Source of the DNA: Eublepharis macularius
Lineage: Eukaryota; Chordata; Lepidosauria; Squamata; Eublepharidae
Direction of reading: 5' to 3'
Length of the DNA stretch: 64,000 bases
Assembly: GCF_028583425.1 (NCBI RefSeq)
Contig: NC_072792.1
Coordinates: 154,820,676 to 154,884,675 of the forward strand
Part shown: positions 45,905 to 58,280 of the stretch, piece after piece
How the letters are laid out: the number at the start of each line of letters is the position of its first letter
Position numbering within the stretch: the stretch's first letter is position 1
Translations under genes and position numbers: made by a program
The notes under the pieces: model-generated
The model's database searches: none
What the model saw: the letters and a program-made list of their open reading frames with translations, nothing else
Told to the model about the DNA's origin: nothing

Positions 45905-48900
45905 CCATGAGTAGGCTCAGGGTTGGTTGCAACACTATATACTGGTACAATAAATTAAAACAACAATACATAATACAAATAAAATACACAATTTCATAAT
46001 TCCAATACAAAAGTTAAAACCATAATCTAAAACGCAGCATGTGATAGTTCACCACAATACATCCCACACACCAGTATCATGGAGGCAGGGCAGGCAGGTC
46101 ACCAGAATGTAAAACAAGCGGACCAAAGGCCATAGCAGAGAGGCCAGCCGGGCAGTTTGCCCATGCCTCAAACACCACTGTTAAGTCTGGCGGAACATCT
46201 CCATCTTACAGGCTTGGCGGAACTGTATTTTTATTTATGTATTTAATTCAATTTATATTCCGCCCTCCTCGCATCTGCAGGTTCAGGGTGAATTAAAATC
46301 AGTATAGTAATTTAAAATACATATAACTTTAAAACAAATAAAACCACATAAATATTTAAAACACACAGCAGCAGACTTCTCCAATAACCACCACCCAACC
46401 ATCTCCAAAGTATTTAACAGGCTGGGTGGGTAGAGGGGCATGTTTTCCTCTAGTCAGCCGGTGGGGAGGCCCAACCAGCATCAACCATACACCTGGCAGA
46501 ACAGCTCCGTCTTGCAGGCCTGGCGGAAGGATAACAAATCCGGCTGGCCCTAGTCTCTTTAGACAGAGCATTCCACCAGGTTTGAGCTAGGACCGAAAAG
46601 GCCCTGGCCCTGGTTGATGCCAGGCGGGCCTCCCTGGGGCCAGGGACCATTAACAGCTGTTTGTCGCTGGATCAAAGCGTCCTGTGGGGCTCATATAGGG
46701 AGAGGTGGTCCCACAGATATGCCGGTCCCAGTCTGCATAGGGCTTTATAGGTTAATACCAAAACCTTGAATCTGATCTGGTACTCCACCGGTAACCAGTG
46801 CAGCTGGCGCAATACCAGTGTAACGTGTGCATTAGAAGGCACTCCGGTGATGACACGCGCCACTACATTTTGGACCAGTTGTAACCGCTGGATCAAGTTC
46901 AAGGGAAGCCCTGTGTAGAGCGTGTTACAGTAGTCTAACCTAGAGGTGACCATTGCCTGGACCACTGCAGTTAAGTTGTGGGTCGAAAGATAAGGGTCAA
47001 GTTGTCTGGTCTGGCAGAGATGGAAGAACAACGACCTGGCAACCGCCATGACCTGGGCCTCCATTTTCAAGGAGGCATCCAGGATCACCCTCAGGCTCCT
47101 AACTCTCAGAGCTGGTGTAAGCACCGCCCCATCAAGTATAGGAAGCCTGGGCCCCAAATCCACACTCCCGTGACTCAAGTACAGGATCTCCATCTTTGAG
47201 GGGTTTAACTTCAGCTGACTCTGCCTCAACCATCCAGTCACGGCTTCAAAAGCATGTTCCAGGACATCCGGGGCTGATCCAGGCTGACTGTCCATCAACA
47301 GGTATAGCTGGGTGTCATCAGCGTCAGCTGGGTGTCATCAGCGTACTGATGACATCCAAGCCCGAAACTTCACACTAGCTGGGCGAGGGGGCACATATAG
47401 ATGTTGAACAATAATGGGGAGAGTATTGCCCCCTACGGCACACCACACAGTAGTGAATAGCGGGATGACAACTTCTCCCCTAGCACCACACTCTGTCCCC
47501 GACTGTGAAGAAAGGAGACAAGCCACTGTAAAGCCATCCCTTGAATTCCCATGTTGAAGAGGTGGTGGGTCAGAAGATCATAACTGGCCATATTGAACAT
47601 TGCTGAAAGATCTAGTAAAATCAGCAGTGCTGTTCCACCTCGATCCAGGTGTCTGCGAAGATCGTCCGTGAGGGCGACCAGCAGTGTCTCAGTCCCATGG
47701 CCCGGGCGGAAGATGGACTGGAAGTGATCCAGGGCTGAGGTCTCCTTCAGGGAACTCTGTAGCTGTTTCTCTGCTGCCCACTCAATCACCTTACCCAGAA
47801 ACGGGAGGTTCGAGACCAGTGGAACTGTAACAAGTCCTGCAGGGCCCTAGTCTCGAGAGAGAAAGAGATCCACCAGGCTGGAGCCAGGGCCTAGCCTGGT
47901 CGAAGCTAGGCAAACATCCTTGGGGCCAGGGATCATCAGAAGGTGTTTGTCGGCAGAATGGAGTGACCTCTGGAGAACATACGGCAAGAGGTGGTCCTGC
48001 AGGTATGTCCCAGTCCATTAAAGGCTTTAAATGTCATAGTCAGTATCTTAAACTTGACCCAGAACTTGACTGAGAGCCAGTGCAGCTGACACAAAACAGA
48101 TCAAATATGCATCCTAACCAGAGTCCCAGAAAGGATACATGCCACCATTTTCTGGAGCCTCTGTGACTTCTGGATCAGTCTCAAGGGCAGCCCTGCATAG
48201 AGCAAGTTACAGTAGTCTAATCTGGAGACGACCGTTGCCTTGGATCACCGTAGCTAGGTCGCCAGTCAAGAGGTAGGGAACAAGCTGCCTGATCTGATGA
48301 GAACCATGCAGATCAGGCAACTGCCGTGACCTGGGCCTCCACTGAAAGAGAGGCATCCAAGACCACACTCAGGCTCCTCACCATTGGCATAGGTGCCAGC
48401 GGTGCCCCATCTAGGGCTGGGAGCCATATGCCCAAACCTGTCAACTCTCAGTCCAGGTACAGGGCCTCCAACTTCATAGGATTAATCTTCAGTCAACTCT
48501 GCTTTATCCATCCAGTGACAGCTGCCTACGCCCTGGCCAGGGTATCCGGTGCAGCATCTGGCCAACCATCTAACAACAGATATAACTGGGGGTCATCTGC
48601 ATATTGATGACACCCCAGACTGAAACTCCAAGCCTGCTGGGCAGGGGGGCACACACAAATGTTAAACAACATCAGGGAACGTATCACCCCCTGAGGGACA
48701 CCGCATACCAACAGGTAGCATGGTGACACAACCGCTCTCCAAGTTGCAACCCTCTGTCCCCAATCATGGAGAAAAGAGATCAGCCATTGCAAGGCCATCC
48801 CATGTATCCCCACCCCAGTGAAGAGATGGGTCAACAGCTCATAACTGATTGTATCAAATGTATCTAGCAACACCAGCAGTGCCAACCCGCCTCGATCCAG

Positions 48901-49095
48901 ATGTCTATAAAGATTGTCCATCAGGTGACCAGCACTGGCTCAGTCTCATGGCAAGGTCAGAAGCTGGACTGAAATGGATCCAGGACAGAGGCATCCTCTA
49001 GGAATCCCTGCAGTTGTTCCACCACTGCCCACTCAATCACCTCGCCCAGGAATGGGAGGTTCAATACTGGGCGGTAACTGGATGGTTCTTCTCTG
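45905..49095 (-). mobile_element. Older L2-type LINE, split by a younger L2
   Basis: The 3' part is at 45,905-46,218 and the RT part at 47,830-49,095 (SSYRPVLNLPFLGEVIEWAV, ALLVLLDTFDTISYELLTHL, CGVPQGV, and FSLGCHQYADDPQLYLLLDG, which holds the YADD catalytic box). The two parts align head to tail with the intact order of the inserted copy. 5'-truncated, several frame breaks. Confidence 0.8.
46228..47820 (-). mobile_element. Younger L2-type LINE inserted in the older one
   Basis: A 9-bp target duplication ggaactgta flanks it (46,219-46,227 and 47,821-47,829). Minus-strand frames give FLGKVIEWAAEKQLQ, ALLILLDLSAMFNMASYDLL (47,433-47,789), LKLNPSKMEILYL, and TSRLDYCNTLYTGLP (46,672-47,298), then the 3' UTR ending at the (TAAA)-rich left edge. 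5'-truncated inside the RT. Confidence 0.85.
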
Positions 49096-49151
49096 GGGTG
49101 TGAGATATAAATTGAGAATTCACCCTCTCCCACCACCTCCACTTCCTCCAG

Positions 49152-51055
49152 CTAGGTACTGGTTTCCCAGAAGAAAATCTTGTTCTTGGGGTAGAGAAGC
49201 CTCTCTACACAGCTGAGAATATGGGGGAAGGGAACAAGTAGCAAACTGCAGGCTTTTTGCAGGCAGATACGAAGAGGAGGAGGAGGAGGAGGAGGAGGAG
49301 GAGAGCTACTGATCTTTGTATCATGGAGAAGGAACATGTGATGCCTTCCCACCATGCAGCCCAGCATTTGAGACTGGCTGGCTATGCAGGCGCAGGATGA
49401 GGTCAAGCAGGGAAACTGAGCCAGCCTCCAGCATCCACCTCTCACTCTGTGTGTGTGTGTATTCATGGCTCACCGGCAGCAGCCAAAAGGGCAGAGGTGA
49501 GCAGAGGCAGTCCAGGGAATTGTACGGTGTTGTCTGCCAGCAAGCCTCAGAGCAGGACCCTCCATCTGACTCTGAGGCCCGGGAATTTGGTCCCCACAGC
49601 CCCCCACAGCCCTGATACTGTACCGACCCTCACTTCCTTTCATTGTGAGAACTGTCCATTTATTTTATTTTATTTATTCAATTTATATACCGCCCATCCC
49701 CAGGGGCTCTGCTTATTCCGGCTCTGCTTCCTACCATTTAACTGATTTTTAATACATAAAAAAATCCTCCTCTTACCCATGATTGCTCAGTTTACTCATG
49801 AGTCTTTGGTGAGGAACCTTGTCTAAAGCCTTTGGAAACTCCAAGTATTTACACTATTTGGCTAAACTGGTCGGGGGGTGGGGGACACAGATTGCTAGAT
49901 TTTGTCCCTTCCCACTGGAAAGTTGTGACATGTAACGCCAGTCCATGCTAACAGTTTTATATATATTTTTCTGCAGACTGGGAGTTCTCTGTCTGAAACA
50001 TTCATAATTTAGAGTGCCCATTAAAAGTTTCCTCCAAGTCTGACTCTTGACCAATCACTGCAAAGGCCTAGATTTGAGGAAATTGAAGGCACCAAGGAGG
50101 AATCAGGCATATACGCTGCACAGCTGTTTGTGGAGGTAAAAATCACTTGAGTTGAACATCACTTACACAGTTTGGTTAAATGCTATATGCAAGGGCTGGT
50201 AATGATGGAGGATTGTAAAGGGAACAGTGCATTGTAGTACCTATTTCTTTTCAGTAACGAAGACCTGAAGAAGAGGAATTCTGCTCATGGCCAGATTTTG
50301 GTACTTTGCACTGAACTGTGTCTTGTGGCCTCCAGAGTCTTGTGGCCTCCAGAGTTCTCTTTCCACTGTGGTTGGCCTCTTGCTCTTCACATTGCACTAC
50401 AAGCCTTGGTGCACACACAGCTCCTCATTCTGGGCTGGTCATTTCTACTTGTCTATGATGTCATAAAGGAAAGTTTCTATAATCTGCATTGCTGAGACTG
50501 TTCTAAAAGCTCCTGAGCTAGGTCACTTCACAAGAAAACTCCCACCATTTCACTACTGTGAGCAATCCTAGTTTTCTTAAGTCCCTCTGATAGACCATCT
50601 TTAGTAACATGATTGATCCAGCTCTGGTTCTATTCTGCGCATCCTTGTATGGGTAACATCCATAATGCCCATCCATAAGCTGCCATTTTGTTGGATCCAG
50701 CCAGCTTTTTTGCTCAGCCCTGGTCAGTTCCCCTCCTTATTACAGTCTGGGTTCCCAAAAGCTTTCATCCATACTGATCCTGTGATCCCAAACATTGCTC
50801 TTCTGGTGGTCACCTTTTTCTCGCCATTGGAAAAACTGGTGGGATCCACCCCATTATCTACTTTGATGACCATTCCCAATGAAACTTTTTATACTTCGAA
50901 TATGAAGCTGAATCAATTCTCTAGCAAATCTTTGGAAAGTAAAATGGCGAACCAAACATTTTAGAGGGGTGCGGGTGAACGTCTAGATTGTTCCTGAATC
51001 AGCGGGATGCATTGCCGAGTGACAATAGGTTCACTTTCATGTGGAAGCTGCAGCA
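49152..51055. other. Gene-free sequence with an L2 tail
   Basis: A (GGA)n tract at 49,274-49,303 and an antisense L2-type tail at 49,655-49,715. No exon recognised. Confidence 0.4.
49274..49303. repeat. (GGA)n microsatellite
   Basis: Ten GGA/GAG units. Confidence 0.93.
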
Positions 51056-51059
51056 GGCA

Positions 51060-51700
51060 AAGCCTTCCAAGGAAAGAAAAAGTCTGAATGTGAATTTAGC
51101 TAGTTTTGGATAAAGACGCCTTTCAGCGTCAATAAACACCATGAATGCAGCCACGGTAGAGTTACAACTTAATGAGATGAGGGGAAGTGCACAGGGTCAG
51201 GCCTCATCTCCCAGCCTCTATCATGCTAATTAGCTGGGCAGCCCGCAGCTGAAAAACTGCTGGAATTTTTATTTGCATTTCATTTAGTTGGAAGGAAATT
51301 GACCCAGATGGTCCACAAAGGATATAGAAGACTGGCAAGCAGTCCAGAGCTGCACACTTTTCGAAGGACTCGCTCTTGTCTGCCCGTCCCTTTGGAAGCC
51401 CCAGGCATAAAAGATTAAAACAGCGTAAGGGAATTGATTTCATGATTTTTTTAAAGATAATTTCCCCAAGATTTTCCGAAAGGACTTCGAGAAACTAATT
51501 TAATCAGCCAAGACCTCAATAGTAATTAAAGGGAAGAAAAGCTAAGCTAATGAAAGAGGTGGTAAAGATTTTTGCTGCTGCTGGTGGGAACCTTTCTTAA
51601 TTAGGAAAAGTCTAAAAACTAAATGATGTTAATAGAGACAACCATGAACATTTATTGCAAAGGCCCCAGAGCCACGGTCAACTTCGATGATTGATTGCCC
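51060..51700. promoter_or_regulatory. Candidate conserved enhancer
   Basis: A repeat-free island rich in homeodomain and POU words: GCTAATTAGC (51,225-51,234), the octamer complement ATTTGCAT (51,271-51,278), ACAAAG (about 51,315), and more TAATTA/TTAATTA words at 51,495-51,610. Lacks the wear seen in surrounding sequence. Typical look of a vertebrate developmental enhancer; conservation not tested. Confidence 0.45.
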
Positions 51701-51704
51701 AAAC

Positions 51705-53645
51705 AGCTGATCTTACTTCATGAAAGCCCAAAATGAATTGCCAAGCCAAAAGCTTATCTGGGGATGACGAGTATCCATGCTGTTGTTAGCAGAAGTTCAT
51801 ATACTTTCTCAACCACCATAAGATTTTCCACTATCATGTTTCTTTGATGTGGTCACCTGGATACATACAGGTGGCATGCTAACGGAACAGGAAGACGCTT
51901 TCTGATGCCGCTGTGTTTCCCACAGTCACAAAGCATAGCTTTTGGGGGAGATGATGATGATGATGATAGCATTGGGAGGTAGCATATTTGTTTAATCAGC
52001 TTCAAGACATAGTTTCCATATAAAGAAACTACCCATGAATAAGGAATTAGAAAGAAGAGATTGGCCATGTCAACAGACCATACAGATTCCTACTCAGGAT
52101 AATGGAATTCAAGATGTGCTGGGCTAATCAGGAAGATTCAAGAAGGGAAAAATTGCACAAAATAAAGAAGAGATGGGTCCCACCTTTCCAGGATTTTATC
52201 AAACAGCCCTTTACTCTTTTCATGTAGAATGGAAAAGGACTGCAACCATGAGAGCTTCTGCTGTGGAGGAAGAGAACATTGGGGATGGGCCACAATTGCC
52301 ACCATCTTCCACCCTACCGCCATATAAAACAAGATGCGCGGGATGCACAAAACTGCACATTCCTGAGTTAGTTCCCCCTGGTGCTTGTTCATGTGATGCT
52401 CCCAGCCAGCAGTATCCATTAGGAGAACCAAAATAACTCTTTTACTAGAAACCTGTCCTGAACAAGCACTGCAGGAACTAAAGGAGCGACCCCCATTGTA
52501 TCCGCACTGCATCTGATTCCACTAATTCATTGGCTGAGGTATTACACCCGGTTCCCTGGGTGCAACTGCTCTTGATTTCAATGAGAAAAAGGCCTCTTCA
52601 CATAAGAAGAGCCCTGCTCGATCAGACCAGTGGCCAGTCAAGTCCACTGTCCAGTTGCCCTGGAGGGCCAACAAATGGGGCATAGAGGTATTCAGAGCAA
52701 TGGGATTCAGAGCTCTTTCTCACAGATCTTTTTTTAGATATACATTTAAGATTTTCGGAAACTAAAACGTGAAATGTGAATCTGACAAATGGATGCTGTA
52801 CTATATAAGAACATGCATCAGAAGCTGAGTTGACTTCAGGTTCATATTGTATGCAGACAATGGCAAAACAGAGTTTACTATGTGAAATGTTTGAAATGAC
52901 CCTTTCAGGAAAACATAATAAGCACAAAACACCATGCATAACAGGAAGCAGCTGCACAATTGTACTCTAGGCCTGTTTTCTTGCTGTTTTGTATAGCCTA
53001 ATAATTTGCTGTATCCAGATATCGCCATGAACCTCAATTTTATAAACTCTGGTTTGATTAAACTCTATTCTAATTTGCTATCTGAATGCAGACTATCTTA
53101 AACACTGTTTTAATGTTGAGTTGTAAACTAGGATTCTAGGCCATGCTGAAAATTTGGCTTGCCAACTGTGGTTTGTAGTAACTATGGTTTGTTGTAACAC
53201 TTGAATGCAGAAAACTCAGTTTGTCCAAGAGCACCATTCTTCTTAGCCTCCAGCATATATGCAGGAAAGCACACAGAAGTAGAAAACTTGGCCACTCAAG
53301 CCCCTTCCACCATCAGCAGTGCTCAAGCAGTATGGCAGCCCTTTCCACCCTAAAGAATAAACAAACAAAACTTTTGCCTCTTTCTCAGAAGATTCCAGGA
53401 GGCTGGCTTGTAAAGAGGTGAGTAGGTTGGTGCTGAGCCTCTTCCTCTATCCCCTTCCTTCTACCAGTGCATGCAAGCAAGGAGCAAAGCAGGTCTGAGA
53501 AAGATCGGATAAGAACCAGGGAAACCTCAATGCACCACACTGCTGTGGGGAAGGAAGAAAAAATCTACGACCCAAAAGCATTGAACCTTGGACAGGTAAC
53601 CTATGTGGAAATGGCCTTGAATTCAAACATTAGCACTTGAAGCTC
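51705..53645. other. Gene-free sequence with a CR1 remnant
   Basis: An antisense CR1 3' remnant lies at about 52,590-52,700 (GAGCCCTGCTCGATCAGACC, ggagggcc). A (GAT)n run is at 51,948-51,967. No exon recognised. Confidence 0.4.
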
Positions 53646-53649
53646 TTAA

Positions 53650-54470
53650 CATCAAGTAAGGACCACATAAATGAACCACTGAGGTCTATTGTAAATCAAT
53701 CACTAACTCAGGACAGCTTTCCTCAGCAGCTCAAACAGGCTGTTATCAAAAATGCTTTCTACAACCTCACTCTAGCCTGGAAGATGGCGTCTTATCTCGA
53801 CCCAGCCGACCTGACCACCTGGATCCATGCTATGGAAACATCAAGGCTTGACTATTGTAATGCTCTATACATAGGTCTGTCATCTAAGTTAACTAAGAGG
53901 CTTCAATTAGTGCAAAATGCTGCAGCTTGACTGTTAGCAGGAGCGAGCAGGAGCATGAACATCACTCTCATCCTACACTCTCATCCTACATTGGCTACCT
54001 ATCAGTTACCATGCTCAGTTCAAGGTATTGGTTATTACATACAAGCTCTTCATGGCCTTCGTCCAGCATACCTATGAGACTGGCTCCCTCCCTGTGTTCC
54101 TCCACGGCAGCTTCGCTCATCTGAACAGAGTCTCCTGCAGGTGTCAGGCTGCACATGGGCAAAATCAACAACAGCCCATACATGGGTTTTCTCTGTGGTG
54201 GCCCCTACTCTGTGGAACAACCTGCCTGAGGAGGTGAGGAGAGCACTCACTCTTCTGGCTTTCCGCAAAAGTTGCAAAACCGAACTATTCAAAAAGGCTT
54301 TTTATTCAAATGGGAGGGCTGTATTGTAGGGATGGGGGTCTCAGGTGCTTCACTAACAAGTTGGAGATCATAGACTTCACCACCATTTTTGCCTCATATA
54401 TTATCTGATGCTTTAAATATGTACTCCTATGTACAACCAGCGCTCCATGTTGTTTAATGTTAGTCCTAGA
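53650..54470 (+). mobile_element. L2/CR1-superfamily LINE 3' part
   Basis: Frames encode METSRLDYCNALYIGLSSKL, KRLQLVQNAAA, then FSVVAPTLWNNLPEEVRRAL and SCKTELFKKAFY, the C-terminal ORF2 of L2-like LINEs. Several frame breaks; a short tandem duplication (tctcatcctaca) at about 53,967-53,990. Confidence 0.75.
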
Positions 54471-54474
54471 ATTT

Positions 54475-55755
54475 GGTTCAGTTGGTTAGGCACTGAGTCA
54501 GAGAACCTCCTTTGCTTCCAGTGATCTCAGATAGAGGCAATCGCCCTTTCCAGCTGCACGCCATGGAGGGGAAGAAGCCAAGCCACATCTGTAGCAGGTG
54601 AAGCCCTCAAACACCTCCCCTCCTTCTCTGTTTCGCCTCATTCCTTCTTTTCAAAACCAGCCATTAAATGCCGCTTGCCATTGAACTGGAGCAGAGTCGG
54701 TGATGGATGCTTCCCCTTTGATTGCCATGACACTTTGGGGCTTCAGGCTTTCAACGCCATTAGCCTTGGGTGTGGAAGCAAGCAGTAGATCACTGGGATG
54801 TGGCGTGCTTTGTTCAGATTTGACTACAGCTTGGCAAAGGGGGCTGGCTGCTCTTTTACACAGCTATAAACGATGCCTTTTTCACGCAGAAGTGGAAGGC
54901 ACACTGACAGGGCTGGTTCACACATGCAGGAGTGACTCCGAGTTCCTTTATGTCTTGATGACTCAGCATTTGGTGCCTCAGCCCAGTGAGTGAACTGCCT
55001 TTTTGCCCTTGAGTTAGCAGCCCTATGCAAGATCTTTCAGTGGTATATATATAGTACACACATCTGAGCTTGTGATGAGTCAAAAAGTAACTGCCTGTCT
55101 CCAGAACATTTTCTGAGTTCCTCTCCTGGGCCCAGTTTAACTTATTCGGCATGCTGTTCACATTCAAACCTAGTCCAAGGACTGTTTCCACTGAAAATGG
55201 TAAGTCATGCTGAATTGTCCCTTCCTTACCTGTGGCATCCATCGGGGATGTACAGGTAAAATAACAAGGCTTCTCTCCAACTAGCACCTAAAGTCAAGTA
55301 TTTCACTCTGTGTGTGTGTGTGTGTGTGTTGAGATCTGACAATATTGGGCTTCCCTAGACCATCCAGGTCAGGACTTTAGTGTCTGTTTAATAAAGGTTA
55401 CTAGGACTGGGGATGCCATACATTTCATATTGGATGCATTCCAACATGCCATGTTCATCAACAGTGATGATCGCCCATCAGGCAATCTGTCCACCTGAAA
55501 CAACTTTGTAGCTGAGCAGTAGCTGTGGTGGTGATGATTTGTTTATTGCTTCCTGAAAGCTTTTGCACCTGCTTAGTATGTGAGATGATTCTCTCCAAGA
55601 TCATTGAAAACTGGGTCAAGTTATTAAATGACACCTGGAGGGAAACTATGTCTCCCATAAAGAAGAGTGAAATTGCTCTGCACTGTATAGTCTGTCAAAA
55701 ATAACCCAACAGTCAGGTTCAAACTGTTTAAAAATAGAAATACCAATAGACCGAA
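54475..55755. other. Unassigned sequence
   Basis: No exon recognised. A (TG)n run at 55,310-55,330 abuts a short antisense 5S-SINE piece at 55,345-55,375. Confidence 0.35.
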
Positions 55756-55848
55756 AATTATATTGTTGAAGGCTTTCACGGCTGGAGAACAATGGTTGCT
55801 GTGGATTTTCTGGGCTGTATCGCCATGGTCTTGGCATTGTAGTTCCTG

Positions 55849-55885
55849 AAGTTTCGCCAGCAGCTGTGACTGGCATCTTCAGAGG
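55849..55885 (-). ncRNA. Hammerhead-like motif, minus arm
   Basis: Complement of CTGAAGA at 55,876-55,882 and of GAAA at 55,852-55,855, with stem II between. The triplet after GAAAC differs from the GTC of the other copies. Confidence 0.5.
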
Positions 55886-55976
55886 TGTAGCACTGAAAGA
55901 CAGAGATCTCTCAGTGTCAAAACATCATTATATGACCAGTTTTGACACTGAGAGATCTCTGTCTTTTGGTGCTATA

Positions 55977-56018
55977 CCTCTGAAGATGCCAGTCACAGCT
56001 GCTGGCGAAACGTCAGGA
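55977..56018 (+). ncRNA. Hammerhead-like motif, plus arm
   Basis: CCT, CTGAAGA (55,980-55,986), stem II (TGCCAGT with GCTGGCG), GAAA (56,007-56,010), C, GTC and AGG, as at 37,305-37,346. Confidence 0.6.
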
Positions 56019-56577
56019 ACTACAATGCCAAGACCACGACAATACAGCCCGGAAAATCCACAACAACTATCAGACAGAAAATTGATTCTCTGTTCACCAC
56101 AGGAATAGATTGTGAGTCGAACCAGCAGCTGATGTTTGAGCATCCCTAATTAGGGTGTGATTAAATGTGATACTGATCACAGGGTTTCCCCTGGAAATGA
56201 AAGTCATGCTGAATTGTCTGTACCTTTCATGTGGCACAAACGAGGAGTACAAGGACAGACAAGCACAAAACGGAAGGAGTAATATTGGCGTAAGAAACAC
56301 CACATCACATCATTTTGCCTTCTTTTCCATGGGACTGGACCCATACCTGGGATGAAAAGATGACCACACAGATATGTTTCATCCTCCCCCCACCTCCCTC
56401 CAGTGGCATAAGAAACACCACATTTCATCATTTTGCCTTCTTTTCCCTGGGACTGCACTTCATCTCAACACTGTTTCAAATTGTATTATTGTATTGTTTG
56501 TTGAATATTGCAGCTGTTGATTCTATTAACTTACACTGTGTAATCTGCCTTGAGTCTCAGTGAGAAAGGTGGATTAT

Positions 56578-56600
56578 AGACAGACAGACAGACAGACAGA
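56578..56600. repeat. (GACA)n microsatellite
   Basis: About five to six GACA units, forming the tail of a LINE/SINE-like 3' end at 56,460-56,577 (ctgccttgagtctcagtgag). Confidence 0.85.
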
Positions 56601-57119
56601 GGGGGGGGGAACCTTTGGGGTAGACCTGGCTTTACTTTAAAGAGTTCTTTCTTATTCCATAAAATGTCAGCTTCAAACGGGAGAATGGGCCAGCATTTCA
56701 GAATGCCACTTGTATCTGAAATGATCAGGACACCCCTGCTTTGCTTGGGCACCTTGGAAAGTCCTTTGTGGCTTCACAAGGTACCCAACCAAAGATCAGA
56801 AACAAGAGCATGTGACATATAATGATGGGCCAGTTTCAGGGTGCAAATGGTGACCTGGGCAGAGGTAACATTCAAAGCAACAGTCACAATAAGTAGATTT
56901 GGGATGATGTTTTCATCAAATAACGCTGAATAATTAACAGATTAGTAGAAAATGAAAGTCTTTCCCCAGCTGATTCACAAATATAAAAGGAAATCAATTT
57001 GTTGAATAAACTGGGGGGTTGAATAGCTCTCCTGCCCCCCACCCCTGCCTCTGCTTACAGCCTGTATTCTGAACGGAGGGGAGGGGGGAATTGTAAAGAA
57101 GATTCTATGAAGTGTTGTA

Positions 57120-57345
57120 AGACTGTTTTTCTTTCACCATTTCATTGTTTTCCTAAAGTGAACCAAACCCCCCAGGGAGGTGCCTGATTGACAGGCTCTG
57201 AAAGTGCAGATTCTACTTTTTAAAAATCTTTCTTCTATTTAAAAGGAAAATTTGTTGCAAAGCGAAAGGAGCCCCGTTCCCATATCCCTGCAGCTGGTAT
57301 TTTTCATTAGCTGAAGTAATAGCCAAGCAATGCATTACTGATGAG
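57120..57345. promoter_or_regulatory. Candidate conserved enhancer with PBX/PREP site
   Basis: Contains TGATTGACAG at 57,185-57,194, the decamer preferred by PBX-PREP/MEIS heterodimers, plus TTTCATTAGC and GTAATAG words. No repeat recognised in the segment. Conservation not tested. Confidence 0.4.
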
Positions 57346-57642
57346 CTGGAGGGAGGATGAAACACATATCTGTGTGGTCATCGTTTCATCCCAGGGATGC
57401 AGGACGCAGAAGGCTTTGCACGGGATTGTTCCCATTGACACACACACAGAGTTGATAAACCCCTTTGTCTGGCTTTGTTTAAAGACACCAAGAGTTTTGT
57501 GCATCCCCGGCAGCAAATACATGCTTCTCCTGAGTCTGAAGAATGCCTTCTCAGTTTCTATGACTTTCCAAATGAATCTTTTGCCCTAGTGCATTGAATA
57601 GGAATGTAATAATGTTAGGTCTGTGGTCCCAAGCGGTGATTC

Positions 57643-57842
57643 AGAGCCAAGCTACAAGTGACGCCTGACACAGGTTGGACACTTGTCAGCTTCCCTCAAG
57701 TTTTGATGAGAATGGCATCCTGGTTTTACAGCTTGGCTCTCCATTACAGCTGTAAGATGAGGATGCCTACATTTCCCATCAAAACTTGAGGGAAGCTGAC
57801 AAGTGTCCAACCTGTGTCAGGCGTCACTTGTAGCTTGGCTCT
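57643..57842. mobile_element. Palindromic MITE, family shared with 30,138
   Basis: Ends AGAGCCAAGCTACAAGTGAC and, inverted, gtcacttgtagcttggctct. Long arms with cagcttccctcaagttttga in both orientations. No target duplication seen. Confidence 0.8.
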
Positions 57843-57974
57843 CAGGCTAACCAGGAAATACCAGAGAGCAAATTCACCCCAAAGGAAATGACAGTTCCAT
57901 CTGAGAAGAAGCAGACCAGGAAAGAACTGCTGCCAGAAGTCCTGTTCACAGGGTACACGGAGAGCACATACACA

Positions 57975-58280
57975 GGCCCGTGTTGCTAAACATATGATTG
58001 AAACAGCACCTCAGCAGCCCTACGTGGGAGATACTGTAATTTGCCTTATTCGGACAGACTCTACCGATGTGATTTTAAAAAGGTTGACACCCTGTCCCAT
58101 ATGATATTGGAATGTCTGCATTAAACTTTTATCATGAATTACGGATTGCCCCTGATTTAACTAAATCACTTCCTACTGTTTTAAAAGATAATATATTTCC
58201 CTATCTGCAGGTGGATAGAGACCCAAGAACTATGCTGGCCGTGGCTGTTCCTGCTGCTCAAGATCATTGGGTCAAAGGAG
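57975..58280 (+). mobile_element. LINE C-terminal fragment
   Basis: The translation GRYCNLPYSDRLYRCDF, then TLSHMILECLH, has the Cys/His spacing of the LINE at 25,732-27,026 and probably comes from a relative. Heavily decayed. Confidence 0.5.

Larger units (their letters stand above)
55760..56071. mobile_element. Inverted Penelope-like pair
   Basis: Two terminal units in opposite orientation (55,764-55,921 minus, 55,940-56,066 plus) around a spacer of about 20 bp. A 12-bp target duplication with one mismatch flanks the whole (agaccgaaaatt at 55,748-55,759; agacagaaaatt at 56,072-56,083). Each arm has a hammerhead-like core. No coding capacity. Confidence 0.75.
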
